DNA from: Marinilabiliaceae bacterium JC040
GTDB taxonomy: Bacteria > Bacteroidota > Bacteroidia > Bacteroidales > Marinifilaceae
Assembly (NCBI GenBank): GCA_022496785.1
Contig: SNAP01000004.1
Coordinates: 124,001 to 188,000 of the forward strand
Reading direction: 5' to 3'
Length of the DNA stretch: 64,000 nucleotides
The notes below the pieces were generated by a model. It worked only from the letters and a program-made list of their open reading frames with translations, was not told the DNA's origin and did no database searches. Made by a program: the position numbers and the translations under genes. Positions 19,053 through 25,674 of the stretch are shown piece by piece. Each line of letters begins with the position of its first letter. The first letter of the stretch is position 1.

Positions 19053-19237
19053 AAAAAGCCCGTACTATCCTATAACATGAAAACCCCAAAATATCAGGGA
19101 TAAAGCTGCCATTTGCTTCTGGTATCCTCTGTTTCTCAAGAGAAAACTACAAGTAGTTGAGGCCCGCCATCTACAAATAAAGCTGGGCTTTAATGTAGTA
19201 AGTGTTGAGTTTCAATCGTTAGTCGGATGAGTACGGG
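19053..19237 (-). ncRNA. ssrS: 6S-like RNA
   Basis: There is no open frame here, but the minus-strand transcript folds end to end. Its 5' end CCCGTACT (19237-19230) pairs perfectly with AGTACGGG (19066-19059), followed directly by a six-T run ending at 19052. The span is about 185 nucleotides, the size of 6S RNA. Internal hairpins include CTCAA/TTGAG around ACTAC/GTAGT (19121-19160). The position directly downstream of zapA is the classic place of the 6S gene in many bacteria. 6S RNA binds housekeeping RNA polymerase by imitating an open promoter. The fold and context are visible; the identity is inferred, as the core bubble was not checked against a covariance model. Confidence 0.72.
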
Positions 19238-19268
19238 TAATCCTTTTATATCTTAGAACGCTTTGATA

Positions 19269-19580
19269 TTATTCTATAATATCTTTTATTTCTTCGTTTA
19301 AATCTTTTACATCTTCTATAAAAGATTCATGGTTATTGTTTCTTTGTTCAGCTAGTAGCTTCTTTACTATGTTTAGCGATGCCATTGCTAAAAAATTGTA
19401 TGAGTCTGTTGAATTATTATATTCTTCTCTTAATTTCTCTATCTCCTCATTTATCTTCTTTGCTGATAGCCTTGTGAATTCCTCTTCTTCTTCATTGTCT
19501 CTGTCAACAAATATTTTGAAGATTCTTCCTGCTACATCAACATTTATCTGAAATTCTTTATTTTTTAGCTTATTGCCCAT
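19269..19580 (-). CDS. zapA: Cell division protein ZapA
   Basis: A 103-residue protein with the ZapA N-terminal beta-strand region (FQINVDVAGRIFKIFVD) and a C-terminal helix (LREEYNNSTDSYNFLAMASLNI) that forms the coiled-coil stalk. ZapA cross-links FtsZ filaments at the division site. Its start is one base from the end of the upstream coiled-coil gene, so they form an operon with a canonical promoter at 19897-19928. A 6S-like RNA lies directly downstream. Confidence 0.88.
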   Translation of the reverse strand: MGNKLKNKEFQINVDVAGRIFKIFVDRDNEEEEEFTRLSAKKINEEIEKLREEYNNSTDSYNFLAMASLNIVKKLLAEQRNNNHESFIEDVKDLNEEIKDIIE

Positions 19581-19581
19581 C

Positions 19582-19872
19582 TTATTGTTCCTTCAAAAGA
19601 TTGATACATTCATCCAATTCCCGTACCATTTGGGTTATTGTTGATTTTACATCTTCTGTTTTTCCCTCCTTAGAGATTAGTGCATTTACAACTTTTAGTG
19701 TATCATTCTCTTCTTTCTGAATCTTTAAGGAGTCCTTCAGATTTTTTATTTCTGATTTTAAGGCGTTTATCTCTTCTTCTTGTTCTTTTAACTTTTCTTG
19801 AGCACCTTTTAAACGCTTTATTATTAAGCGAGTATTGTTTTGAAGTTCCTTAAAAATATCTATTGTATTCAT
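19582..19872 (-). CDS. Small coiled-coil protein upstream of zapA (ZapB-like)
   Basis: A 96-residue, highly charged protein, almost all predicted coiled coil (about residues 15-70: QEKLKEQEEEINALKSEI). No catalytic motif. It lies one base upstream of zapA in the same operon. The size, coiled coil and linkage suggest a division-ring partner comparable to ZapB or the cell-division coiled-coil proteins found beside zapA in related genomes. No sequence signature confirms this. Confidence 0.7.
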   Translation of the reverse strand: MNTIDIFKELQNNTRLIIKRLKGAQEKLKEQEEEINALKSEIKNLKDSLKIQKEENDTLKVVNALISKEGKTEDVKSTITQMVRELDECINLLKEQ

Positions 19873-19896
19873 GCCAGTATTTTTGACTTCTTTTCA

Positions 19897-19928
19897 CAAA
19901 GTTAGTTTTTTTTGTCGGATTAGACAAA
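19897..19928 (-). promoter_or_regulatory. Promoter of the coiled-coil gene-zapA operon
   Basis: Read on the minus strand: TTTG (19928-19925), a 20-base spacer, then TAACTTTG (19904-19897). Both boxes match the Bacteroidota consensus exactly; the -7 box is 25 bases before the start codon at 19872. Confidence 0.82.
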
Positions 19929-20183
19929 AGACAAGTTGCATAAATCTTATATATTTGATCCTTTACTTGTGTTTTATATGCTTTTTTGATGTTTTATTAG
20001 TGCTTATATTTCACTAAATCTATTTATCGTTACATTAACTTGTCTAGCTTTTTTGTTAAGATATTATCTTTGATTTTACTAGTGTTAATGGGTGTTTTGT
20101 AACAAATAGTTAATAAATGTTTGTAAATAGTCATTTAGTATAAATAATGTTCCTTAGATTGATATTTTATAATTCCTATATAA
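19929..20183. other. Intergenic stretch with little visible content
   Basis: AT-rich, no open frame of note. A plus-strand -7 match TATCTTTG at 20065-20072 has CTTG 22 bases upstream, a loose promoter with no gene behind it on that strand. A six-base hairpin TTAGTG/CACTAA (19997-20017) may lie in the 3' region of the flavin reductase transcript. Nothing else is supported. Confidence 0.4.
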
Positions 20184-20762
20184 TTATTTTCTTTTCTTTT
20201 TTTTCTTTACTGAATACCCAAAATGACCAACTAGTTCTCCTAATTCGTAGTAATGTCCGTGTAGGTAACTTATTGGATTGGCTTTTTCTAGGCTAAATTT
20301 TCCTGTTTCTTTATCGATGTACTTTTCATCTGCCTGAACATTAAGTACTTCTGCTAGAAACATGTCGTGAGAACCTAGTTCTATTATTTGTTTTACCTTG
20401 CATTCTATTGATAGTGGTGATTCTTCTATTATTGGTGTCTTTATTTCTTTCGAAGGTGCTGGTGTAAGTTTCATTTCTTTGAATTTGTTGTACTGACTTC
20501 CAGATTTTACTCCACACCAATCTGTTTTCTTTGCTAGGGCTTTTGTTGTAAGATTTATTACAAATTCTCCATTATCTTTTATTATTTTATGTGAGTGTCT
20601 GTTCTTTCTTACAGAGATATAACACATTGCTGGATTTGTACATACTGTTCCTGTCCATGCTACTGTGATGATATTATACTCTTCTTCTGATGTACCGCAA
20701 CTTACCATTACAGCTGGGATTGGGTATATCATTGTTCCTGGTTTCCAATTTTCTTTGCTCAT
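20184..20762 (-). CDS. Flavin reductase-like FMN-binding protein
   Basis: A 192-residue member of the flavin reductase-like domain family. It shows the N-terminal PAVMVSCG segment, ITVAWTGTVCTNPAMCYISVR (FMN-binding strand region), NGEFVINL and HDMFLAEVLNV, and a very basic tail (KKKKKRK). Such proteins bind FMN and may reduce flavins with NAD(P)H; the partner and substrate are unknown. Single gene, divergent from the TPR gene. A minus-strand -7 match (TATTTTTG at 20821-20814) exists but lacks a -33 box. Confidence 0.88.
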   Translation of the reverse strand: MSKENWKPGTMIYPIPAVMVSCGTSEEEYNIITVAWTGTVCTNPAMCYISVRKNRHSHKIIKDNGEFVINLTTKALAKKTDWCGVKSGSQYNKFKEMKLTPAPSKEIKTPIIEESPLSIECKVKQIIELGSHDMFLAEVLNVQADEKYIDKETGKFSLEKANPISYLHGHYYELGELVGHFGYSVKKKKKRK

Positions 20763-20778
20763 TTTATCTTCCTGTATG

Positions 20779-20810
20779 TTTGTTGGTTAAAATACAATAG
20801 CGTATTTTTG
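20779..20810 (+). promoter_or_regulatory. Promoter of the small TPR gene
   Basis: TTTG at 20779-20782, a 20-base spacer and TATTTTTG at 20803-20810, an exact consensus arrangement, 26 bases before the ATG at 20837. Confidence 0.8.
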
Positions 20811-20836
20811 TTACAAAAATATAATAAAGATTTTAA

Positions 20837-21118
20837 ATGATGATTTTAGATAAATTAGAAAACCTTTATAAAGAGGATAAATTTGATGAAGCTATAAGCT
20901 TAGCTCTTGAAGCTCTTAAGGATGATTCAAATAAAGAGAATATCGATTTGCTTCTGTTTTGTGGAAAACTTTACAATAGAATTAATGATAAGCAAAATGC
21001 TATCAATTATTATACTAAGGTTTTGAAAATTGATGAGGATAACCAAACTGCTCGTACTGCTTTAGAAATGCTTAAGAGTATTATGGATTATTATTGTAAA
21101 GATCTTTTGAATCCTTAA
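20837..21118 (+). CDS. Small tetratricopeptide-repeat protein
   Basis: A 93-residue cytoplasmic protein with no signal peptide. About two TPR units are visible: one at about 10-40 (LYKEDKFDEAISLALEALKD) and one at about 45-78 (LLLFCGKLYNRINDKQNAINYYTKVLKID). TPR units mediate protein-protein contact; the partner is unknown. It has its own exact-consensus promoter and stands alone between the flavin reductase and the rpsU region. ATG 20837 is followed at once by ATG 20840; either may be used. Confidence 0.75.
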   Translation: MMILDKLENLYKEDKFDEAISLALEALKDDSNKENIDLLLFCGKLYNRINDKQNAINYYTKVLKIDEDNQTARTALEMLKSIMDYYCKDLLNP

Positions 21119-21130
21119 TCTTTTTCTTTT

Positions 21131-21182
21131 GTCTCAATCCTTTTTTTTGTCTTAATCCTTTTTCAGTCTTAATATCTTTCTT
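21131..21182 (+). repeat. Three tandem 17-18 base repeats
   Basis: Three near copies with consensus GTCTTAATCCTTTTT at 21131-21148, 21149-21165 and 21166-21182, just after the TPR stop codon. The T-runs could help end transcription, but no stem is visible. Confidence 0.7.
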
Positions 21183-21324
21183 GAGTATTTTTAATAATAT
21201 CTGGTTTTTGATGTTTTTATATTCTAAGGAAGTTTTGTTTATTGAAATTTGTATTAATTTAGAGATTAATGAGTTTTATGGATAGTCTTTTCCTTTAGAT
21301 TTTATAAGTTCAAGGATGTTTGAT

Positions 21325-21469
21325 TTCTTAGAATTTGTAATGTTCTTGAGTTTAGTAGCTAGTAGCTAATAGATAATAGCATTTCTTTTATGTCTTTATT
21401 TTCTAATGAAGTTTTGGTTTTTCATAGAATTTGCAGTATTCTTGAGTTTAATGACTAGCTGATAATAAG
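21325..21469 (+). repeat. Decayed direct repeat, about 96-base period
   Basis: The segment at 21325-21379 and that at 21421-21469 share AGAATTTG, TTCTTGAGTTTA and a CTAG/GATAATA tail at an offset near 96 bases. An upstream segment near 21215 shares TTCTAA-GAAGTTTTG with 21401. Non-coding, probably a degraded duplication. The wider gap 21119-21484 shows no gene. Confidence 0.5.
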
Positions 21470-21484
21470 TTGTTAGTCTTAAAA

Positions 21485-21517
21485 TTTGGTTTGTATATGA
21501 TTTTTTTTCTACTTTTG
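21485..21517 (+). promoter_or_regulatory. Promoter of rpsU
   Basis: TTTG at 21485-21488, a 21-base spacer and TACTTTTG at 21510-21517. Transcription would start near 21524, giving a leader of about 208 bases before the rpsU ATG. Confidence 0.75.
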
Positions 21518-21523
21518 CAGCAT

Positions 21524-21731
21524 TAAAATTTAAACAATATATAAAGACCTTGAAAGGAGGTGATTTTTAGAGGTTTACAATCTCTATTTATGATTTAGAA
21601 AAATTATATAAGACATTAAAATATACTCGTACTTTGTACGAAAAGGTTGATAACCTTTCACTCTATTTGTTGTAGAAATGTGAGAAATATCAAAAATTAA
21701 TTTAAAATAGAAAATATAAAAAATACATATC
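21524..21731 (+). promoter_or_regulatory. Long structured 5' leader of rpsU
   Basis: The leader contains, in order: a 13-base sequence complementary to the 16S rRNA 3' end (21552-21564); a small hairpin TAGAG/CTCTA (21568-21586); hairpin TCGTAC-TTT-GTACGA (21627-21641); and hairpin AAAGGTT-GAT-AACCTTT (21642-21658). The segment CCTTTCA (21654-21660) overlaps the right arm of the last hairpin and is also a perfect 7-base complement of TGAAAGG (21551-21557), so two folds exclude each other. The only ATG is at 21590, encoding Met-Ile-stop. The last 60 bases before rpsU are A-rich and unstructured. Autoregulation by bS21 or by ribosomes lacking it is inferred. Confidence 0.7.
21552..21564 (+). 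promoter_or_regulatory. Extended Shine-Dalgarno-like ribosome docking site
   Basis: GAAAGGAGGTGAT is complementary over 13 bases to the conserved 3' end of bacterial 16S rRNA (ATCACCTCCTTTC). No ATG, GTG or TTG follows at normal spacing; the rpsU ATG is 167 bases downstream. It is therefore not an ordinary ribosome binding site for rpsU unless folding brings it close. Confidence 0.8.
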
Positions 21732-21923
21732 ATGATTATTGTACCAATTAAAGAAGGCGAAAATATAGAGAGAGCACTTAAGAAATTTAAAAGAAAATTT
21801 GAAAAAACAGGTGCTGTTAAAGAATTAAGAGAGAGACAAGTATATAAAAAGCCTACTGTTAAAAGAAGAGAAGAAAGAATTAAAGCTAGATATATTCAGC
21901 ATTTAAGAGATATGGAAGAATAG
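21732..21923 (+). CDS. rpsU: 30S ribosomal protein bS21
   Basis: A 63-residue small-subunit protein, MIIVPIKEGENIERALKKFKRKF at the start being typical of Bacteroidales bS21. It sits beside the 16S 3' end. In Bacteroidota ribosomes bS21, bS18 and bS6 hold the anti-Shine-Dalgarno out of use; a C-terminal tyrosine (Tyr54 here) lies where the contact has been described. The start is fixed by the family N-terminus; bases before the ATG are A-rich with no local Shine-Dalgarno. First gene of a probable rpsU-xerC-hpf operon. Confidence 0.96.
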   Translation: MIIVPIKEGENIERALKKFKRKFEKTGAVKELRERQVYKKPTVKRREERIKARYIQHLRDMEE

Positions 21924-21996
21924 ATTTTTTTTCGTTTTTATTTTGTTTGCTTTAGTAATTTTGATTATCTTCATGTGAAAATAATCGTGTTGCTAA

Positions 21997-22983
21997 ATGG
22001 ATTACAAAGAATTGTTTTTACAATATATTAAAAACGAAAAGAATTTCTCAAAAAATACATTAATTGCATATCGCAATGATCTTAGCCAGTTTCATGATTA
22101 TTTAAATCGGAAACTGGCTAATTTTGTATATAAAGATATTGATTATCCTGTTTTGAGGGAGTGGGTGATGATGCTGATGTCGATGGATATGTCTAATAGA
22201 ACTGTCTGTAGAAAGATAGGTACTATTAGAAAGTTCTTTAAATTTTTGATGAGGGAAGAGGTGATTGATCAGAATCCAGCAGATTTATTGGATAGACCTA
22301 AATTGCCAAAAAAATTGCCAACTTTTGTGGCTGAAGATAAAATGGAGGTTGTTGGTGAAAAGGATTTCTTTAATGATTCTAACTTGGTTGTGAAAGATAT
22401 AAATAATTTAGGTGTTCTAGAAGAAAAAGAACTTTCCACTGAAAAGAAATTTGAAATATCGAGAGATAGATTGGTGGTTGAACTTTTATATCAAACTGGC
22501 ATTAGAAGAGCTGAACTTTGTGGCTTAATGTTGAAAGATCTTGATTTTCCTAAAATGCAAATACTAATTAGAGGTAAAGGCGATAAGGAGAGATTGGTTC
22601 CGATTTTAAGTGGATTAAGAGAAATTTTTGAAGACTATTTAGTTGCACGTAAAAATTTATTTGGTGATTTCGGTGGAATTGGCAGTTATGCTAAAGATGG
22701 CGAATATGTTTTTTTATCAAATACTGGAAAAAATATCTATCCTAAATTAGTTTATAGGATAGTACATAAATATTTAGCCAAAGTGACTACTATGAAAAAG
22801 AAAAGTCCTCACGTGTTAAGACATTCGTTTGCGACTCATCTTTTGAATAATGGAGCCGATTTGGTGTCAATAAAAGATTTAATGGGACATGCAGATTTAG
22901 GAGCGACTCAATTGTATACGCATGTCGAATTTAAAGAATTAGTGAAAATTTTTAAACGAGCTCATCCCAGAGCTGAAAAATAG
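21997..22983 (+). CDS. xerC: Tyrosine recombinase XerC-like
   Basis: A 328-residue site-specific recombinase. The N-terminal SAM-like DNA-binding domain (about 1-95) contains NTLIAYRNDLSQFHDYL. The catalytic domain holds Arg in YQTGIRRAELCGL, a Lys in IRGKGDKERLVP, HVLRHSFATHLLNNGADL (His and Arg), the next His in GHADLGATQLYTH, and the Tyr nucleophile in that last segment. It is somewhat longer than E. coli XerC because of a linker (about 105-150). Role by family: resolving chromosome dimers at dif. The rpsU-xerC-hpf order marks it as the chromosomal Xer rather than a phage integrase. Confidence 0.9.
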   Translation: MDYKELFLQYIKNEKNFSKNTLIAYRNDLSQFHDYLNRKLANFVYKDIDYPVLREWVMMLMSMDMSNRTVCRKIGTIRKFFKFLMREEVIDQNPADLLDRPKLPKKLPTFVAEDKMEVVGEKDFFNDSNLVVKDINNLGVLEEKELSTEKKFEISRDRLVVELLYQTGIRRAELCGLMLKDLDFPKMQILIRGKGDKERLVPILSGLREIFEDYLVARKNLFGDFGGIGSYAKDGEYVFLSNTGKNIYPKLVYRIVHKYLAKVTTMKKKSPHVLRHSFATHLLNNGADLVSIKDLMGHADLGATQLYTHVEFKELVKIFKRAHPRAEK

Positions 22984-22988
22984 GAGGT
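22982..22988 (+). promoter_or_regulatory. Strong Shine-Dalgarno of hpf
   Basis: AGGAGGT, 5 bases before the hpf ATG at 22994 and overlapping the xerC stop codon. Unusual here, where nearly all genes lack such a site. Confidence 0.8.
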
Positions 22989-22993
22989 TATTT

Positions 22994-23305
22994 ATGAACG
23001 TAAAGATTAATGCTATTGGATTTACAGCGAGTGAGCCATTGAAAAACTATATCAATGGTAAATTAGGGAAAATGGATAGATATAATGATAGAATTTTATC
23101 TATTGAAGTTTTTCTGAAGCTTATGAAAGATGATAATCTTGAGGATAAATTCATTGATGTGAAGATTGATGTAAAGGGAGGTCCTGTTTATGCTGAAAAG
23201 AATGGTACTACATTCGAAGAAGCAATTGATATTATTGCTGATGTTGTAAAGAGGAAACTTATTAAATTGAAAGAAATTTCAACGGATAAAAACAAGGGTA
23301 AATAG
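22994..23305 (+). CDS. hpf: Ribosome hibernation-promoting factor (HPF/RaiA family)
   Basis: A 103-residue short-form HPF: N-terminal beta-strand MNVKINAIGFTASEPLKNYI, then helix and KIDVKGGPVYAEKNGTTFEEAIDIIADVVKRKLIK. It has no C-terminal dimerisation domain, so it is the short type. The family binds the 30S decoding centre and silences ribosomes in stationary phase. It lies 10 bases after xerC and has a perfect AGGAGGT Shine-Dalgarno, which may link its translation to the state of the ribosomal anti-Shine-Dalgarno. Confidence 0.92.
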   Translation: MNVKINAIGFTASEPLKNYINGKLGKMDRYNDRILSIEVFLKLMKDDNLEDKFIDVKIDVKGGPVYAEKNGTTFEEAIDIIADVVKRKLIKLKEISTDKNKGK

Positions 23306-23363
23306 TCGTTTTTATAGCCTTATGCAAAAAAATAATTGTATATGGTTAAAAAAATACTCATTT

Positions 23364-23396
23364 ATTGCGAGTTAAGAAATAAATTTTTTACATTTG
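23364..23396 (+). promoter_or_regulatory. Promoter of tuf
   Basis: ATTG at 23364-23367, a 21-base spacer and TACATTTG at 23389-23396. The leader to the tuf ATG is then about 150 bases. Confidence 0.7.
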
Positions 23397-23398
23397 CA

Positions 23399-23554
23399 AA
23401 CCATTTTTAGGTAAATCTATATCTAAAAGTGGTTTTCTGAATGTTTACCAATTGAGAATATTACTTTCTAACTTATTGGAAAAAAGATTGGTAGATGTTT
23501 AGAAGAGATGATAAATAAATTGTAGATTTGTTTAATATTAAATAATTTTAAGCT
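23399..23554 (+). promoter_or_regulatory. Structured leader of tuf
   Basis: Two stems follow the promoter: AACCATTTTTAG (23399-23410) with CTAAAAGTGGTT (23423-23434), 12 pairs including one wobble; and TACCAAT (23446-23452) with ATTGGTA (23487-23493). The first stem starts within a few bases of the transcription start and could protect the 5' end. No tRNA genes are seen here. Confidence 0.5.
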
Positions 23555-24742
23555 ATGGCTAAAGAACATTTTGATAGATCGAAACCACACGTAAATATCG
23601 GTACTATCGGTCACGTTGACCACGGTAAAACAACTTTAACTGCTGCTATCACTAAAGTATTAGCAGATAAAGGTCTTTCTGAAGTAAAAGATTTTGACCA
23701 AATTGATAACGCTCCAGAGGAAAAAGAAAGAGGTATTACAATTAATACTGCTCACGTTGAGTATCAAACAGCTAATCGTCACTACGCTCACGTTGACTGT
23801 CCAGGTCACGCCGATTACGTAAAGAACATGGTTACTGGTGCTGCTCAAATGGACGGTGCTATTCTTGTATGTGCTGCTACTGATGGTCCTATGCCTCAAA
23901 CTCGTGAGCATATCCTTTTAGCTCGTCAGGTAAACGTACCTAAAATCGTTGTTTTCTTGAACAAAGCCGATATGGTTGATGATCCTGAAATGATCGAGTT
24001 AGTTGAAATGGAAATCAGAGAATTACTTGACTTCTATGAATTTGATGGTGATAATACTCCTATTATCTTAGGTTCTGCTTTAGGTGCTCTTAACGGAGAA
24101 GCTGAGTGGGTTGAGAAAGTAATGGAGCTTATGGATGCTGTTGATACATGGATTCCACTTCCTCCACGTGATGTTGAAAAACCATTCCTTATGCCTGTTG
24201 AGGATGTATTCTCTATTACAGGTCGTGGTACTGTTGCTACTGGACGTATCGAAACTGGTATCGTTAAGACTGGTGAAGAAGTTCAAATTAGTGGTTTAGG
24301 TGCTGAAGGTAAAAAATCAGTAATCACTGGTGTTGAGATGTTCCGTAAGATTCTTGATGAAGGTCAAGCTGGTGATAACGTTGGTTTATTACTTAGAGGT
24401 ATTGATAAAGCTGAGATTAAGAGAGGTATGGTTATCGCTCATCCTGGTGTTGTTAAACCACATACTAAGTTTAAAGCTGAGGTTTACGTATTGAAAAAAG
24501 AAGAAGGTGGACGTCATACTCCATTCCATAATAAATATAGACCTCAATTCTACTTACGTACATTAGACGTAACTGGTGAGATTTCTTTACCAGAAGGTGT
24601 AGAAATGGTAATGCCTGGTGATAACTTAACTATCAATGTTGAGTTGATTACACCATGTGCTTGTTCAGTAGGTTTACGTTTCGCTATCCGTGAGGGTGGT
24701 AGAACTGTAGGTGCTGGTCAAATTACTGAAATTGTAGAATAA
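23555..24742 (+). CDS. tuf: Elongation factor Tu
   Basis: A 395-residue EF-Tu that carries aminoacyl-tRNA to the ribosome. GTP-binding motifs GHVDHGKT (about 19-26), DCPGHADYV and NKADMVD are all present, with [14 protein letters not shown] for switch I. Domains 2 and 3 are complete to the [14 protein letters not shown] end. It uses more C-ending codons than its neighbours, as expected for a highly expressed gene. The tRNA-Trp, secE and nusG genes follow directly, probably on the same transcript. Confidence 0.99.
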   Translation: MAKEHFDRSKPHVNIGTIGHVDHGKTTLTAAITKVLADKGLSEVKDFDQIDNAPEEKERGITINTAHVEYQTANRHYAHVDCPGHADYVKNMVTGAAQMDGAILVCAATDGPMPQTREHILLARQVNVPKIVVFLNKADMVDDPEMIELVEMEIRELLDFYEFDGDNTPIILGSALGALNGEAEWVEKVMELMDAVDTWIPLPPRDVEKPFLMPVEDVFSITGRGTVATGRIETGIVKTGEEVQISGLGAEGKKSVITGVEMFRKILDEGQAGDNVGLLLRGIDKAEIKRGMVIAHPGVVKPHTKFKAEVYVLKKEEGGRHTPFHNKYRPQFYLRTLDVTGEISLPEGVEMVMPGDNLTINVELITPCACSVGLRFAIREGGRTVGAGQITEIVE

Positions 24743-24785
24743 TTAATTCGCATCTATAAAGGTTGACTCTCGGGTCAACCTATTT

Positions 24786-24858
24786 ACGGGAATAGCTCAG
24801 TTGGTAGAGCACTGGTCTCCAAAACCAGGTGTCGGGAGTTCGAGCCTCTCTTCCCGTG
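24786..24858 (+). tRNA. trnW: tRNA-Trp (anticodon CCA)
   Basis: A 73-base cloverleaf: acceptor ACGGGAA/TTCCCGT, D-arm GCTC/GAGC, anticodon stem CTGGT/ACCAG with loop CTCCAAA, T-arm GGGAG/CTCTC with TTCGAGC, discriminator G. The 3' CCA is not encoded. It lies between tuf and secE, the conserved place for tRNA-Trp in many bacteria. Confidence 0.97.
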
Positions 24859-24879
24859 CACAATATATTTAAAGAAATT

Positions 24880-25071
24880 ATGAGATCAACAAATTATATA
24901 AAAGAAGTATACAGAGAATTGATAGAGAAAGTTTCTTGGCCTTCATGGCCAGAACTTGTAAGTAGTTCAACTATTGTAATGGTAGCTTCCGCCATAATTG
25001 CATTTTTAATATTTGTAATGGACTACGGATTTAAATTTATCATGGATAATGTGTATTCATTATTTTATTAA
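24880..25071 (+). CDS. secE: Preprotein translocase subunit SecE
   Basis: A 63-residue single-span SecE. An N-terminal amphipathic helix (YIKEVYRELIEKVSWPSWPEL) precedes one membrane helix (IVMVASAIIAFLIFVMDYGF). The WPSWPEL segment is the family hallmark. ATG 24880 is chosen because an earlier in-frame ATG at 24829 lies inside the tRNA-Trp gene. SecE clamps SecY in the inner-membrane channel. nusG follows 17 bases later. Confidence 0.95.
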   Translation: MRSTNYIKEVYRELIEKVSWPSWPELVSSSTIVMVASAIIAFLIFVMDYGFKFIMDNVYSLFY

Positions 25072-25088
25072 TCTATTAAGCTTTTAAA

Positions 25089-25643
25089 ATGGCAGATAAT
25101 ACTAAAAGATGGTATGTCCTTAGAGTCGTTGGAGGAAAAGAACGAAAAATTAAGGAGTATATCGAGAAGGAAATCGCTAATTTAGGTTTGACAGATTTTG
25201 TGTCTCAGGTCTTAATCCCAACAGAAAAAGCTTTCCAAATTCGTAACGGTAAGAAAATTGCTGTAGAAAGAAATATTCTTCCAGGTTACGTTATGGTTGA
25301 AGCTAACTTAGTTGGTGAGATCCCACACATCCTTCGTGGTATGACGAATGTGATGGGCTTCCTGGGTGATACCAAAGGTGGAGATCCTGTACCAATGCGT
25401 CAACGTGAAGTTGATCGTATTTTAGGTAAGGTTGATGAACTTGCTGAACAAGCAGAAGAATTAGCTATACCTTATGAGGTCGGAGATTCAGTTAAGGTTG
25501 TGGATGGACCATTTAGTGACTTTACTGGAGTAGTTGAAGAAGTGAACAAAGAACGTAAGAAACTTAAAGTTATTGTTAAGATCTTCGGTCGTAGAACACC
25601 TCTTGAATTAAGCTACGTTCAAGTAGAGAAAGAAAAAGAGTAA
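25089..25643 (+). CDS. nusG: Transcription termination/antitermination protein NusG
   Basis: A 184-residue NusG with an N-terminal NGN domain ([20 protein letters not shown]; later [11 protein letters not shown]) and a C-terminal KOW domain ([22 protein letters not shown]). It binds RNA polymerase and couples it to the ribosome or to Rho. The standard position is between secE and rplK. Confidence 0.97.
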   Translation: MADNTKRWYVLRVVGGKERKIKEYIEKEIANLGLTDFVSQVLIPTEKAFQIRNGKKIAVERNILPGYVMVEANLVGEIPHILRGMTNVMGFLGDTKGGDPVPMRQREVDRILGKVDELAEQAEELAIPYEVGDSVKVVDGPFSDFTGVVEEVNKERKKLKVIVKIFGRRTPLELSYVQVEKEKE

Positions 25644-25660
25644 CTTTTTAAAAAAAACAA

Positions 25661-25667
25661 AAGGAGA
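25661..25667 (+). promoter_or_regulatory. Shine-Dalgarno-like site of rplK
   Basis: AAGGAGA, with 7 bases between it and the rplK ATG at 25675, set in an A-rich stretch. A weaker match than that of hpf but well spaced. Confidence 0.5.
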
Positions 25668-25674
25668 AATTATC

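Noticed and set aside
21590-21598. A leader peptide served by the rpsU docking site
   Set aside because: The only ATG encodes Met-Ile-stop and lies 25 bases past the site, too far for normal initiation; no GTG or TTG is well placed either.
21997-22983. Tyrosine recombinase as sign of a phage, integron or other mobile element
   Set aside because: It sits in the conserved rpsU-xerC-hpf housekeeping order, with no attachment site repeats or other mobile genes nearby.
24829-24879. N-terminal extension of SecE from ATG 24829
   Set aside because: That ATG lies within the tRNA-Trp gene; ATG 24880 gives the normal SecE length.
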